64,000 bases of DNA from Anabaena minutissima FACHB-250 (lineage in GTDB: Bacteria; Cyanobacteriota; Cyanobacteriia; Cyanobacteriales; Nostocaceae): contig NZ_JACJRG010000004.1 of assembly GCF_014697125.1 (NCBI RefSeq), positions 62,001 through 126,000 on the forward strand, written 5' to 3'. The position numbers were made by a program, and so were the translations under genes. The notes under the pieces are model-generated. The model was not told the DNA's origin. It saw only the letters and a program-made list of their open reading frames with translations, and did no database searches. Shown here in pieces: positions 1 through 8,967 of this stretch. The first letter of the stretch is position 1. Each line of letters begins with the position of its first letter.

Positions 1-594
1 CCCAGAGCTAGCAACCCTGCCGATGGTAATGGTTTGTTCGATGGTGCTAACGCCATTTTCGGTCAAATAGACTTTAAACCCAGTCAGGCTCTAAATTTAG
101 GTTTTACCTACTCTCGCACTTATCAAAACGCTGCCAATGGTATAAATCTATTTGGTAGTCAGGGTAGTTCTGCTGCTAACAATCCTTTTAGTAATGCTGC
201 TACCTCAGCCAATAACTACAGTATTCAAGCTAACTTCAGTCCCAGTGCTAAAATTGGGGTTGGCGGTTGGGTAGGTTATACCGATGCTCAGGCGGAAACA
301 GGTGCTGATAGAGATGCAGATGTTTGGTACTGGGCTGCTAATTTAGCGTTGAGAGACTTTGGTCGCGAAGGTAACACATTGGGTGTAATTTTTGGTCAGC
401 CACCCAAACTTACGGGTGGTAACGGAATCACCAGAGACTCTGACACTTCTTATCACTTAGAAGGTCTTTATAAGATGAGGCTGACCGACAACATTAGTGT
501 TACTCCTGGTTTGTTGGTAATCTTTAACCCTGAACACAACAACGACAACGAGACCATCTATGTTGGTACTATCCGCACAACCTTCAGTTTTTAA
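1..594 (+). CDS. OprB-family / iron uptake porin, C-terminal part
   Basis: The reading frame is open from the first base, so this is the 3' part of a longer gene whose start lies outside the window; a TTG at 34 is not a credible start. The visible 197 or so residues are made of alternating short strands rich in Gly, Asn, Tyr and Phe, typical of an outer-membrane beta-barrel, and the protein ends in Phe (TTFSF), the usual C-terminal signal for Bam-dependent insertion. The repeated pattern of strands such as GFTYSRTY and IGVGGWVGYTD resembles the C-terminal barrel of cyanobacterial OprB-like porins, which carry an N-terminal SLH domain and are linked to uptake of inorganic ions or sugars. A strong terminator follows 43 bases after the stop. 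Family assignment is by pattern; substrate is not known. Confidence 0.8.
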   Translation, partial: PRASNPADGNGLFDGANAIFGQIDFKPSQALNLGFTYSRTYQNAANGINLFGSQGSSAANNPFSNAATSANNYSIQANFSPSAKIGVGGWVGYTDAQAETGADRDADVWYWAANLALRDFGREGNTLGVIFGQPPKLTGGNGITRDSDTSYHLEGLYKMRLTDNISVTPGLLVIFNPEHNNDNETIYVGTIRTTFSF

Positions 595-636
595 ATTTGG
601 TAATGGTTGAGGAATGATAGTAAAAACCTAACTAAA

Positions 637-668
637 AGCAAAAGCCCGCCTGAAGGTGGGCTTTTGCT
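637..668 (+). terminator. Terminator hairpin after the porin gene
   Basis: A 14-bp stem (AGCAAAAGCCCGCC pairing with GGTGGGCTTTTGCT, one G-T wobble) encloses the loop TGAA. It lies between the porin gene and a convergent small gene, so it could serve both strands. The arms themselves carry A-rich and T-rich ends. Confidence 0.8.
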
Positions 669-680
669 GTGAGGGAAAAT

Positions 681-941
681 TTATTCAGAGCTAGAATCTT
701 GAGACTTTACTAAATCTGATGGAGGGCGATCGCTACTCCAAGCCCACCATACACAACCACACCGACAGTTGTAAAACTCCTGCCATTTACGGCGATGATT
801 TTCTGTGAATACAGGCGATCGCCGATTAATCCAAACTTGTACAGCTTCTAAGCTACTGGCGCGACAACTAGGACAGCAAAACTTATAAGCGTGAATTGCC
901 TTATCTGTCCATTCAGGCGGGATGGGAGCAAAAGCGTCCAT
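681..941 (-). CDS. Small zinc-ribbon-like hypothetical protein
   Basis: An 86-residue protein that I do not recognise by name. Near its middle is a CCPSC cluster (about residues 23-27) and about 32 residues later CRCGC (about 59-63), the spacing of two knuckles of a zinc ribbon. Four or more cysteines would bind one metal ion. The rest is Trp-rich and ends in an acidic, Ser-rich tail. It has its own ATG and converges on the porin gene. The upstream side carries TTCGTAA-type heptamer repeats. Function unknown; a nucleic-acid or protein-binding role is inference only. Confidence 0.6.
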   Translation of the reverse strand: MDAFAPIPPEWTDKAIHAYKFCCPSCRASSLEAVQVWINRRSPVFTENHRRKWQEFYNCRCGCVWWAWSSDRPPSDLVKSQDSSSE

Positions 942-947
942 GTATTA

Positions 948-973
948 ATTCGTAGTTCGTAATTCGTAATTAA
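948..973. repeat. Short heptamer repeat (TTCGTAA type)
   Basis: Three imperfect copies of a TTCGTAR heptamer lie directly upstream of the zinc-ribbon gene. An opposite-orientation fragment (ATTACGAATTA) occurs at about 1133-1143 just before the next gene. The same heptamer family recurs at 58168-58210. Confidence 0.7.
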
Positions 974-1149
974 GAAAGCTCATCGGTGTTTTTTCTGACA
1001 CCACACTCATCATAATAGAATACATAGTTATAGTTGAGACTTAGGTGTTATTTAGCTAGCTCTAGTGAGAATGCTATTTACCAGAACGTAGGCCAAGTGT
1101 GTATGGGCGAATTTTTGTAAAATCAATTATCTAATTACGAATTATTTTC

Positions 1150-1758
1150 ATGGAGTCTAAGATTGAAATTCGCCGTTTGTTAGATGTGATGCCTGCTTCT
1201 GGGCGCATGACATCTAAAATTGTTAGTAAACCAGAGCAACCCAAGGTGATAGATGCGGTTTTTCCCTTACCTTGGAATCAGCAACGACCGATATATATTA
1301 ATTTTGATTTATGGGGTCGCCTGTCGAAACCACAACGGGATTTGCTGCTGTTGCAGAAAGTTGCTTGGTTAACGGGGGTGAAATGGTTTAAACCGGATAT
1401 TTATCAAGGTGTAGCTTTGGCTGGGTTTATAGGTGCATTGGTGGAATCTACACAGTCAGATTTTGTAGGTGTAGCAGTAGGTGGGGGATTAAGTGCGATC
1501 GCTCTCACGCGCATTTGGCGCACGAATAAATCCCCAGAATCAGGGATAAATGCTGATTTAGCCGCGATTAAAGTAGCCCAAAGACGGGGTTACTCAGAAA
1601 TAGAAGCTGCACAACATTTGTTAGCTGCTATTGAAACAGTCAGCAAAATTGAAGGTAATTCCGGCTTAAATTTTACTGATTTAATTCGTTGTCAAAATTT
1701 AAGAGCGATCGCCGGTTTGTCACCAATTGGTGTACCAGAGAATTATGAGACAAGGTAG
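1150..1758 (+). CDS. DUF3318 domain protein
   Basis: A 202-residue protein of the cyanobacterial DUF3318 family, recognised by the N-terminal EIRRLLDVMPASGRM and the following IYINFDLWGRLSKPQRDLLLL stretch split over residues 49-68. Residues about 83-122 form two weak hydrophobic segments (YQGVALAGFIGALV and VGVAVGGGLSAIALT), so it is probably membrane-associated. The C-terminal part is helical and amphipathic. Nothing is known of its activity. The ATG at 1150 is preceded by AT-rich sequence without a clear Shine-Dalgarno site. It converges on the dimethylformamidase-like gene with only 19 bases between them. Confidence 0.75.
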   Translation: MESKIEIRRLLDVMPASGRMTSKIVSKPEQPKVIDAVFPLPWNQQRPIYINFDLWGRLSKPQRDLLLLQKVAWLTGVKWFKPDIYQGVALAGFIGALVESTQSDFVGVAVGGGLSAIALTRIWRTNKSPESGINADLAAIKVAQRRGYSEIEAAQHLLAAIETVSKIEGNSGLNFTDLIRCQNLRAIAGLSPIGVPENYETR

Positions 1759-1777
1759 AAAATATTTTCTCAATCCC

Positions 1778-3436
1778 CTATTTCCCTATCATCCTGTCCA
1801 GAATATTCTGTGTAATAGCCTGTGCATCAGGACTTAATACCGATGAGCGTAACTTTGGCGCATTGTAATCATCTAATCCCCAACTCCACTGTATCGAACC
1901 AGTTGCAAATACCATTGCCCCAGAATCTGCTGTGTACATCGTCATATCTGAGTATCTAGTTCTGCCTTTATATCGATAAGGTGAATGGGCTAGGCGTATT
2001 GTATTAGTTGGGGTGTAGCCAAACATTCGATCAACTTCGTAGCCTAAAAGTCCTTTCAGACGCATTTCCTTGGGTGGTGCTTTGCTATTGCTCTGTACTG
2101 ATGCTGTATCATTATCCTGGGATAATTGTGTTCCAGTCAGCAACCAATTGGGTGCTGTATTATTAATAACAATATCAGCGTTAACTTCAAATGTTTCATA
2201 CATCACGCCTATCAATGCTTCCTCTGGACGATTGACAGGTTTGCTACGCCAAAGGGTTGTCACTAAGAAATCATTTGTGGGATCTCGATCTCTGGCAAAT
2301 GGATCTAAAGCCATACTTTCTTTGTAAGCTACGATGGTACGATTCATATCTTGAGTAATAAGACTAGGCTCAAAGCGAATTTGCCAGTAGCAGGTGTTAG
2401 CAGAGAAAAATCCCAGATTTAAACCGTTATCTCTAGCTGTTTCTACATTTTGCCGCATCTTTGCCGACCAATATTCATCATGCCCTACTGAAAGAAAGGC
2501 TTTGTGCAACCACAACATGGGTTTGGTAGTATCCATGTCCAAAGGATTTTCGTGGGTATCAATATCTGTAATGTAAGTAACATCGTAGCCAGAACGTTCT
2601 AGCCATCTCACCATGTTGTATTCCCAACCAGCGTTAGAAGTTCTTCTTGGTGGTTGGACATTAGTTAAAAATTCTCCTGCACCTAATCCGTAGGCGGCGG
2701 CTGAATTGGGGCTAGCAGCATAGGGACGGTTAAAGGAAACTTTTTGTGCTTGTTTAGCCTGACTATTCCAACGATACAGGGACATCCCACCCCAATTATT
2801 GTAGGCTTGGTGGGTAGTGACGCTTGACTGAAACAGAATATCAGAAGGGCGACTATCATCACGCACAACAAAGATGATGTAGCTTTGCTTGCCACTTTTA
2901 CTAGCAGTCAGTTTTGCTAAATAAAAACCACTAGCCCACTGTGTCGGATCTGTCGGATTGTAAGGTATTTTCAGAGTGTATGGATCTTTCCAATTACATT
3001 CAATCAGTCCGGTGGTTTTATCTATAATTGGCCGTGGTTGCTTGACTCCTACTCGTTTAATATCAGCAGCCATTTGCCTACCACCAGCACCACCATACCA
3101 ACCCATCCGAAAGATTTCTATGGTGTAGTTTGGCTCTTTAGTATTGACAAATAACTTAATTGTGTCACCACGATTCACACTAGTCAGAGAGGCATAACCT
3201 TCTATTTCTCGCCTAGTTGCAGGTTTCGTCAACTGCCAATCTGTAGTCCCTATTTTTTGATTTTCAATGATGATGGGGTTATTTTGCTGATTGAGGTTTG
3301 GTAATTCTGCCTCGATGGGCTGCACTCCGCCATAGGCGATCGCATACGGTTGGTAAAAAAATATGATTGTGGCGATACTGAGCAAGAATGGCAATACAGC
3401 ACTGGTAAAAAAATTTAATGGATGTCTAGATAACAT
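1778..3436 (-). CDS. Secreted N,N-dimethylformamidase beta-subunit-like protein
   Basis: About 552 residues. The frame could begin at a TTG at 3460, but the ATG at 3436 gives a better start, directly before a basic and then hydrophobic segment (about residues 5-35) that acts as signal peptide or anchor, so the protein is extracytoplasmic. The body matches the large-subunit C-terminal domain of N,N-dimethylformamidase: RMGWYGGAGGR, WGGMSLYRWN, the SVGHDEYW motif at about 315-322, and GFFSANTCYWQ. In the characterised enzyme, iron is held by Tyr and Glu residues; here the GHDEYW motif offers Glu and Tyr, but I cannot assign ligands. It is the last gene of a three-gene minus-strand cluster with two glycosyltransferases, so a role in surface polysaccharide modification is more likely than formamide degradation. 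That role is inference. Confidence 0.75.
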   Translation of the reverse strand: MLSRHPLNFFTSAVLPFLLSIATIIFFYQPYAIAYGGVQPIEAELPNLNQQNNPIIIENQKIGTTDWQLTKPATRREIEGYASLTSVNRGDTIKLFVNTKEPNYTIEIFRMGWYGGAGGRQMAADIKRVGVKQPRPIIDKTTGLIECNWKDPYTLKIPYNPTDPTQWASGFYLAKLTASKSGKQSYIIFVVRDDSRPSDILFQSSVTTHQAYNNWGGMSLYRWNSQAKQAQKVSFNRPYAASPNSAAAYGLGAGEFLTNVQPPRRTSNAGWEYNMVRWLERSGYDVTYITDIDTHENPLDMDTTKPMLWLHKAFLSVGHDEYWSAKMRQNVETARDNGLNLGFFSANTCYWQIRFEPSLITQDMNRTIVAYKESMALDPFARDRDPTNDFLVTTLWRSKPVNRPEEALIGVMYETFEVNADIVINNTAPNWLLTGTQLSQDNDTASVQSNSKAPPKEMRLKGLLGYEVDRMFGYTPTNTIRLAHSPYRYKGRTRYSDMTMYTADSGAMVFATGSIQWSWGLDDYNAPKLRSSVLSPDAQAITQNILDRMIGK

Positions 3437-3546
3437 TACAGTCTCAGAGATTGTAACCAATCAAATTTGCACTATCTTTTGATTGTTTCACGTTGACTCT
3501 TACTTATATCTCAACATACACAAAATATTTACCTACTTAGCACTTT

Positions 3547-5247
3547 TCATCTACCAGAGTTGGATGAGCAGTGATAAATTTTGTACTCATAGCCGTTTAC
3601 GCCTGGCAAAGATTGAGTATCAGATGCACATTCTTTGACTGATTCGCCTATGGGAGCATGAAAATTCACTAGCCATAAATCAAACGGTCGTGGCAATTTA
3701 TTTAAAGTCTTTTCTAAGGTATTAGTGGAAATCTGAGGATCATGGTCTTGATTAGCTAGAAGAAATAACGGAGAGGGAAAGTCAATATTTCTGATTCTGA
3801 ACTCTCTGGCTATGCCCATCATTTCACCAATCTGCACATGAGTTACCTGTGTAGTGGCAATGAGAACAGGAACTTGCGATGTTTGCTGAATTAATTTGAC
3901 AAACAGGTCAGGGCGATAATATTTCTGATAACCAAGATTACAGATGACTGTAACTGCGCTGATAAACCCCATCAGCCAAATCGCTATGACGGCTTTTTTT
4001 CCCTGGGAACTGTGCCAAGTTGCAGCTAAACTAGCTCCTAGTAAAGCTATAACAGAGGGAAAGTAAACGAAGTTATAACGCGCACCCCTAGTTAAGTCTA
4101 TACCTAGAAAATAGGTAAAGACAAAAAATAAAGCGATCGCGTAGGCAACGACTCCCATTAATATCTGCGTCACAAAACGGGTTTCGGGTTGTTGTAAGTT
4201 TGCTTTTAAACCCCGGACTAAAATTGGTGCTGCCCAAATTATAAATATCAGCATTACCAAGCCAGAAGCAATCACAATCAACAACTGTGGGGCTTCGACT
4301 GGTAGCAAGTAAAGCATCGTTACCCAGGCCGCAAAAGCCTGAAAAAATGGACTTAACCAAGCAAATCCTTGACGGGGTTGCTGTATCCAGTCTGTTAATT
4401 GCTCACCGTAGCTATTCTGCAAAAATACTGGTAGCCAAACTATACCAGCGACAAAAGTACCCAGAGCAACAGCATAAATCCGCCGCCAAGGGGGAGATAA
4501 AAAAACTTTAGGATTAGTTCGGATTTGCTGCCCAGCCAGAACTATTAACACTAGGCCTTCTGTCAACAGAGTCAGAGCAAAGAAATAATGAGTAGCAATC
4601 CCCAAGGCATTAATTATTATCCAGCTTAGTGCTATGTTAATGGGTATTTGTGTCTGGTTTTGAATGTGGCGAGTGGCTATCACAAAGCAGGCAAGGGAAG
4701 CAATCACCCACAAAATCACCAAACTGTAGTGACGGGCTTCTTGTGCCAAAAAGATGGCGTATGGTGATACAGCCATCATCGCTGCCGCTAAGTGACCCAC
4801 TAAGCGGGAACGAAAGGCAATCCAGCTAAAGACATAAATTACCGGGATAGATACAGCACCTAAAATCGCTGCTAGAGATCGCGCCCCCCACAAAGAAACT
4901 AAACCCTGTTGTGTGGGAAATAATTGCATCCACAAGTGGGCTAAACCGAAGTAAATCGGGGGATGGTTGGTTTCATGACTCAGGTGTCTCCAGACATCAT
5001 GAAGATTCGCAGCTGGTTGTGGTTGCAGTGGTTGCAATAAAATATCAGGTGCGATCGCTTGATCTAAAGGTACTCCTAAAAAACTATTTCCTAAGCTAAA
5101 AACCAATGTAGAAAATTCATCAGTCCAAGGAGGCTTGGTAGTCAAGTTGGTTAAACGTAAGCCGAGTCCGATGATTAACCAGATCAGCAACAGTAAAGGA
5201 TGAAACCAACGAGATGAGATGGTAGAGTGCCAATTATACAAACGCAT
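3547..5247 (-). CDS. GT39-type integral membrane glycosyltransferase
   Basis: A 566-residue protein with about 11-13 hydrophobic segments. Features of the ArnT/PMT superfamily: an N-terminal membrane helix (residues about 17-32) followed by the first-loop acidic pair Asp43-Glu44 in WTDEFSTL, and NHPPIYF at 94-100. These enzymes take a sugar from a polyprenyl-phosphate carrier outside the cytoplasmic membrane and move it to a lipid or protein. The C-terminal 130 residues are soluble and extracytoplasmic. It starts 73 bases after the GT2/GtrA gene, whose product could supply the polyprenyl-phosphate sugar, and 110 bases before the secreted dimethylformamidase-like protein. Donor and acceptor are unknown. 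Confidence 0.8.
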   Translation of the reverse strand: MRLYNWHSTISSRWFHPLLLLIWLIIGLGLRLTNLTTKPPWTDEFSTLVFSLGNSFLGVPLDQAIAPDILLQPLQPQPAANLHDVWRHLSHETNHPPIYFGLAHLWMQLFPTQQGLVSLWGARSLAAILGAVSIPVIYVFSWIAFRSRLVGHLAAAMMAVSPYAIFLAQEARHYSLVILWVIASLACFVIATRHIQNQTQIPINIALSWIIINALGIATHYFFALTLLTEGLVLIVLAGQQIRTNPKVFLSPPWRRIYAVALGTFVAGIVWLPVFLQNSYGEQLTDWIQQPRQGFAWLSPFFQAFAAWVTMLYLLPVEAPQLLIVIASGLVMLIFIIWAAPILVRGLKANLQQPETRFVTQILMGVVAYAIALFFVFTYFLGIDLTRGARYNFVYFPSVIALLGASLAATWHSSQGKKAVIAIWLMGFISAVTVICNLGYQKYYRPDLFVKLIQQTSQVPVLIATTQVTHVQIGEMMGIAREFRIRNIDFPSPLFLLANQDHDPQISTNTLEKTLNKLPRPFDLWLVNFHAPIGESVKECASDTQSLPGVNGYEYKIYHCSSNSGR

Positions 5248-5320
5248 CTATGTCTTTGCCAGAGCCAGAACAGGTCAATTTGTATATATTAGACTTACAT
5301 GGTTGATTTCAGTTCGCTGA

Positions 5321-6568
5321 CTATTTCACATCAGTCACCCGCCAGCTAAGTTTTAAGTTCACCCAGAAATTCCAGACTGTAGCAAATGCGATCGCAATTA
5401 GGTTAGCAACATAGCGGTTAGAAATCAGGAAATTAAATACTAAATTCAACACCAAGACATTCAAAACTAACCCAGCCAAACAAATCACGTTGAACTTCAA
5501 AAATCGCTTTAGCCGTTGATGCCATTCTTGCTGTCTCATGGAGACATCCGCAAACGTCCAAGCATCATTCCACAAGAAGTTATTGAAAATTGCAATTTCC
5601 CCAGCAATGATTTTACTGCGAGTCAAAGGCAAAGCCAAGGTAGACGGATCACTGAGTAAATAGAGCATCGCCATATCGACAAATACCCCACTCAGCCCCA
5701 CTAAGCCAAACCGCAAGAATCTACCCATTGGAAAGCCTTCTACACTCTGACTCAAGCGTTTCCAGCCACCTGTAGACAGCCGCAACCGAATTAAATGGTG
5801 AATATAGTCCACATATTGCTTCCACGTAACTTTACTTTCACCCTCTTTGCGCTCGCAGAATACGTAACCTACTTCGGCAATATTTTCGACATTACCCCGC
5901 CCAATCACCTCTAGGAGAATTTTGTAACCGACGGGATTAAGTGTCGCCCCCACAATGCTCCTACGTTGCACCATAAAATAGCCACTCATGGGGTCAGAAA
6001 CTCTTCCCAAAACTCCTGGTAGTAAAATTAACCCCAACAATTGCGCCCCACGAGATAAGAAACGTCTTACTGCACTCCAACTACTGACACCACCACCATC
6101 TACATGACGGCTGGCTACTGCCATATCTGCTCCCTGTATAATTTGAGACAGTAATTGTGTTAAAACTTCTGGTGGATGCTGCAAATCCCCATCAATTACC
6201 CCTAAAACCCTACCTCTAGCGACTTGCCACCCACGAATCACTGCTGAAGATAGTCCTCTTTCCCCTTGTCGCCTCATCACCCGCAACTGTTGGTATTTAC
6301 TAGTTAAGGATTGAGCTACTTCCCAAGTCAAATCAGGACTATCATCATCCACAACTATTAGTTCATAGTCTCCTGGAATATATTCATCTAATGTTTGAGT
6401 CAAAATTTTGACAACATTCTGAATATTGTCCCGTTCTTTGTAGGTAGGAATCACCAAGGACAAGTAAATATCTTGGTCAATTGTTCCTAAACTAGTAGGC
6501 GGTAAATCAGAAATCTGCAACGGGCCATTTGGGACTGCTAACAATGCGCTGGATGAGTTGACATTCAT
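5321..6568 (-). CDS. GT2 polyprenyl-phosphate glycosyltransferase fused to GtrA
   Basis: A 415-residue protein. Residues about 36-275 form a GT-A glycosyltransferase of the DPM1/ArnC type: LVIPTYKERDNI, the nucleotide-binding VVDDDSPD (73-79), the metal-binding DGD at 126-128 in VIDGDLQHPPE, and a conserved DPMSGYFM. Residues about 285-410 form a GtrA-like domain of four membrane helices (FLRFGLVGLSGVFVDMAML onward). The family makes a polyprenyl-phosphate sugar in the cytoplasm, and GtrA is thought to help flip it. It is the first gene of the minus-strand cluster 6568 to 1778. The sugar cannot be told from sequence. Confidence 0.88.
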   Translation of the reverse strand: MNVNSSSALLAVPNGPLQISDLPPTSLGTIDQDIYLSLVIPTYKERDNIQNVVKILTQTLDEYIPGDYELIVVDDDSPDLTWEVAQSLTSKYQQLRVMRRQGERGLSSAVIRGWQVARGRVLGVIDGDLQHPPEVLTQLLSQIIQGADMAVASRHVDGGGVSSWSAVRRFLSRGAQLLGLILLPGVLGRVSDPMSGYFMVQRRSIVGATLNPVGYKILLEVIGRGNVENIAEVGYVFCERKEGESKVTWKQYVDYIHHLIRLRLSTGGWKRLSQSVEGFPMGRFLRFGLVGLSGVFVDMAMLYLLSDPSTLALPLTRSKIIAGEIAIFNNFLWNDAWTFADVSMRQQEWHQRLKRFLKFNVICLAGLVLNVLVLNLVFNFLISNRYVANLIAIAFATVWNFWVNLKLSWRVTDVK

Positions 6569-6981
6569 AAACTAGATTACAAATCACAAGATAGAGTTTA
6601 CAAAATGATGGTGTTCTGGTCTTCCACAGGAGAGCATCGACTTTTGGCAGGCTATTCACCGAGAATGGATGCTCCCTTCCACAAAAACCAGTTTCTTGAA
6701 GCTAGTTTCTGGCAACCCTGGATTTATCAATATATTTGCTTATACGTAATTTTGATCATAATACCAGTAATATCCTCACCATACTTTGATGATTATGTTA
6801 AGTATTCACCCTAGAATTATAAAGAATTGCCGTCTTAATTATACTAAAAGTCGTGTTTTATTAAGCTTCAATTCGAGGCTAAGTGCTGTTGTACACGAAT
6901 ATGAAATTTGTATACTTTTTAGTAAGATTAAATGCAAAAATAAGACTATAAATTTTTGTAGCTAATTTTTATTAATTTACT
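6569..6981. other. Intergenic region between divergent GT2/GtrA and cofH
   Basis: This 413-base gap separates divergently transcribed genes and must hold promoters for both. It is AT-rich towards cofH. A 69-codon open frame at 6605-6814 has no family resemblance and looks like chance. A weak inverted pair GAGCATC/GATGCTC lies at about 6632-6672. I see no RNA gene. Confidence 0.5.
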
Positions 6982-8157
6982 GTGAATAAAAATCCTATTG
7001 ATGCTGTTATTGACCGCGCTCTTTTAGGGTATGATCTATCTCCGGCTGAGGGGATGGCATTGTTAACACAAACTCACCCTGAAGCGATCGCAGCTATTTG
7101 TGCCACGGCTGACAAACTCCGCCAGCAGCAAGCCGGGGATACGGTTACTTACGTAATCAACCGGAATATTAACTTTACTAATATTTGTGAGCAACATTGT
7201 AGCTTTTGTGCTTTTCGTCGAGATGATGGAGACACTGGTGCTTACTGGTTAGATTGGCAGCAAATTCTGGAAAAATCTCAAGATGCTGTGGAGCGTGGTG
7301 CAACAGAAATCTGTATGCAGGGAGGATTAAACTCACAAGCACAAATTGACGGTAAATCCTTGTCTTACTACCTCAAGTTAGTAGAAACGATTAAGCAAGA
7401 GTTTCCCCAGATTCATCTCCACGCCTTTTCTCCCCAAGAAGTAGAATTTATTGCCCGCATTGATGGCTTAACATATGCTGATGTCATTAAAGCTTTGCGA
7501 GATGCAGGTGTTGCTTCGATGCCAGGAACAGCAGCTGAAGTTTTAGATGATGAAGTGCGGCGTGTCCTGTGTCCAGAAAAAATTGACACAGCTACTTGGC
7601 TAGAAATTGTCAGCACAGCACACCAATTAGGCGTGTATACAACCAGTACCATGCTATCGGGGCATATTGAAACCCCAGCCCAACAAATTGGGCATTTAGA
7701 AAAATTGCGATCGCTCCAACAAACGGCTGTCCAAGAAAGATATCCCGCCCGAATTACTGAGTTTATTCTGCTACCTTTTGTTGGGCAAGAAGCACCAAAA
7801 TCCTTACGTCGTCGTGTCGGACGTGACCAACCAGTATTAGCAGATGCTTTACTATTAGGTGCTGTAGCACGGATTTACTTAGGTAATTGGATTTCTAACC
7901 ATCAACAGAGTTGGGTCAAACTGGGACTAGATGGCGCAACAGCAGCTTTAGATTGGGGTTGCAACGATATCGGCGGCACATTAATGGAAGAGCATATTAC
8001 AACTATGGCCGGTGCTGTAGGTGGTACTTGTATGGATGTGGAAACCTTACAACAAGCGATCGCTTCCGTAGGCAGACCTTACCAGCAAAGAGATACTCTC
8101 TATCAAAAGATAGAGCTAGAGCTAGAGGTAAAGAACAACATTGCTATTAGAAAATAA
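6982..8157 (+). CDS. cofH: FO synthase subunit 2 (CofH), radical SAM
   Basis: A 391-residue radical SAM enzyme. The cluster motif is Cys69-x3-Cys73-x2-Cys76 ([10 protein letters not shown]), followed by ATEICMQGG and LHAFSPQE, all typical of CofH. CofH joins a tyrosine-derived radical to 5-amino-6-ribitylaminouracil; CofG then closes the ring to 7,8-didemethyl-8-hydroxy-5-deazariboflavin (FO). In cyanobacteria FO serves mainly as the antenna chromophore of deazaflavin-type DNA photolyase. The start is GTG at 6982; the next ATG would cut into the conserved N-terminus. cofG is not in this window, which is common in cyanobacteria where the two genes are separate. Confidence 0.93.
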   Translation: MNKNPIDAVIDRALLGYDLSPAEGMALLTQTHPEAIAAICATADKLRQQQAGDTVTYVINRNINFTNICEQHCSFCAFRRDDGDTGAYWLDWQQILEKSQDAVERGATEICMQGGLNSQAQIDGKSLSYYLKLVETIKQEFPQIHLHAFSPQEVEFIARIDGLTYADVIKALRDAGVASMPGTAAEVLDDEVRRVLCPEKIDTATWLEIVSTAHQLGVYTTSTMLSGHIETPAQQIGHLEKLRSLQQTAVQERYPARITEFILLPFVGQEAPKSLRRRVGRDQPVLADALLLGAVARIYLGNWISNHQQSWVKLGLDGATAALDWGCNDIGGTLMEEHITTMAGAVGGTCMDVETLQQAIASVGRPYQQRDTLYQKIELELEVKNNIAIRK

Positions 8158-8160
8158 TTC

Positions 8161-8214
8161 TTGACTACTCACCACTCATTACTCATCACTCATTACTCAC
8201 CACTCACTTGATCC
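8161..8214. repeat. ACTCAYYACTCA-type short tandem repeat
   Basis: A run of imperfect 7-base units of the type ACTCATC/ACTCACC/ACTCATT fills the gap between cofH and psb27. It belongs to the STRR class found between genes of heterocystous cyanobacteria. Confidence 0.7.
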
Positions 8215-8268
8215 CCAAGATACCAATCCAAGATACGATGGACGTTGATTTACGTATCGTTTTACATA

Positions 8269-8670
8269 ATGCTTATGAAACGCTATTGGTCGCGTCTGCT
8301 TGCCCTCGTCTTGGTGGTTGCCATTGGCTTAGTAGGCTGTGGTAGTCCGGATAGTTTAACAGGAGATTACCGCCAAGATACCTTGGCTGTAGTCAATACC
8401 TTAAAACAAGCCTTAGAAGTATCCCCAGATTCACCAGAAAGAGCAGCAATTCAAGCAGAAGCTAGGCAAAAAATAAATGATTTTTCGGCTCGCTACCAAC
8501 GGGCTAACTCTGTTGTAGGTCTGAGTTCCTTTACAACTATGCGAACAGCCCTCAACTCTCTGGCTGGACACTACAGTTCTTACCCTAACAGACCCGTACC
8601 AGAAAAGCTCAAAAATCGTTTAGAACAAGAATTCCAGCAGGTAGAATCAGCACTCCGGCGAGGTGCTTAA
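8269..8670 (+). CDS. psb27: Photosystem II assembly lipoprotein Psb27
   Basis: About 133 residues. The N-terminus (MLMKRYWSRLL) is followed by a hydrophobic stretch ending in the lipobox LVGC, so it is a thylakoid lumenal lipoprotein. The mature part is a four-helix bundle with the family motifs GDYRQDTLAVVNTLK and YSSYPNRPVPEK. Psb27 binds CP43 on immature photosystem II, keeps the manganese cluster from assembling too early and takes part in repair. The frame extends upstream to a TTG at 8245, but ATG at 8269 (or 8275) gives the expected signal peptide. A perfect 12-bp-arm hairpin lies 21 bases past the stop. Confidence 0.92.
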   Translation: MLMKRYWSRLLALVLVVAIGLVGCGSPDSLTGDYRQDTLAVVNTLKQALEVSPDSPERAAIQAEARQKINDFSARYQRANSVVGLSSFTTMRTALNSLAGHYSSYPNRPVPEKLKNRLEQEFQQVESALRRGA

Positions 8671-8690
8671 TTTTCCCCCTGCTATATTTT

Positions 8691-8729
8691 TATAGTCAAG
8701 AGTCAGAAATATAGAGGCTCTTGACTATA
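8691..8729 (+). terminator. Hairpin after psb27
   Basis: Perfect 12-bp arms TATAGTCAAGAG and CTCTTGACTATA enclose 15 bases. It sits 21 bases past the psb27 stop and is followed by T-rich sequence some 15 bases later. A terminator or transcript-end stabiliser is likely; the T-tract is not immediate. The rest of the gap to 8967 holds nothing I recognise. Confidence 0.45.
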
Positions 8730-8967
8730 GTCATTAGTCATTATTTTTCCCAGTCCCCAATCACTCTGCTGATAAATATCCCGTTAGTAGGATGTTGTTG
8801 TTTAACCTACTCTTATAACTTTACAGAATAAAACATTGTGATATCGCAAACATAGGATTTAGGATTTAAGCTTCAAAACCCTTGATTGTAAGATATAACA
8901 TCTGATACACGTTCACCCTAATGTTTGCAATAGTGTGAATGATTTGTTTGTTCTGTTTTAATCCAGT

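Noticed and set aside
6605..6814. Open frame of 69 codons upstream of cofH
   Set aside because: No family pattern, no ribosome site, and composition like the surrounding AT-rich spacer.
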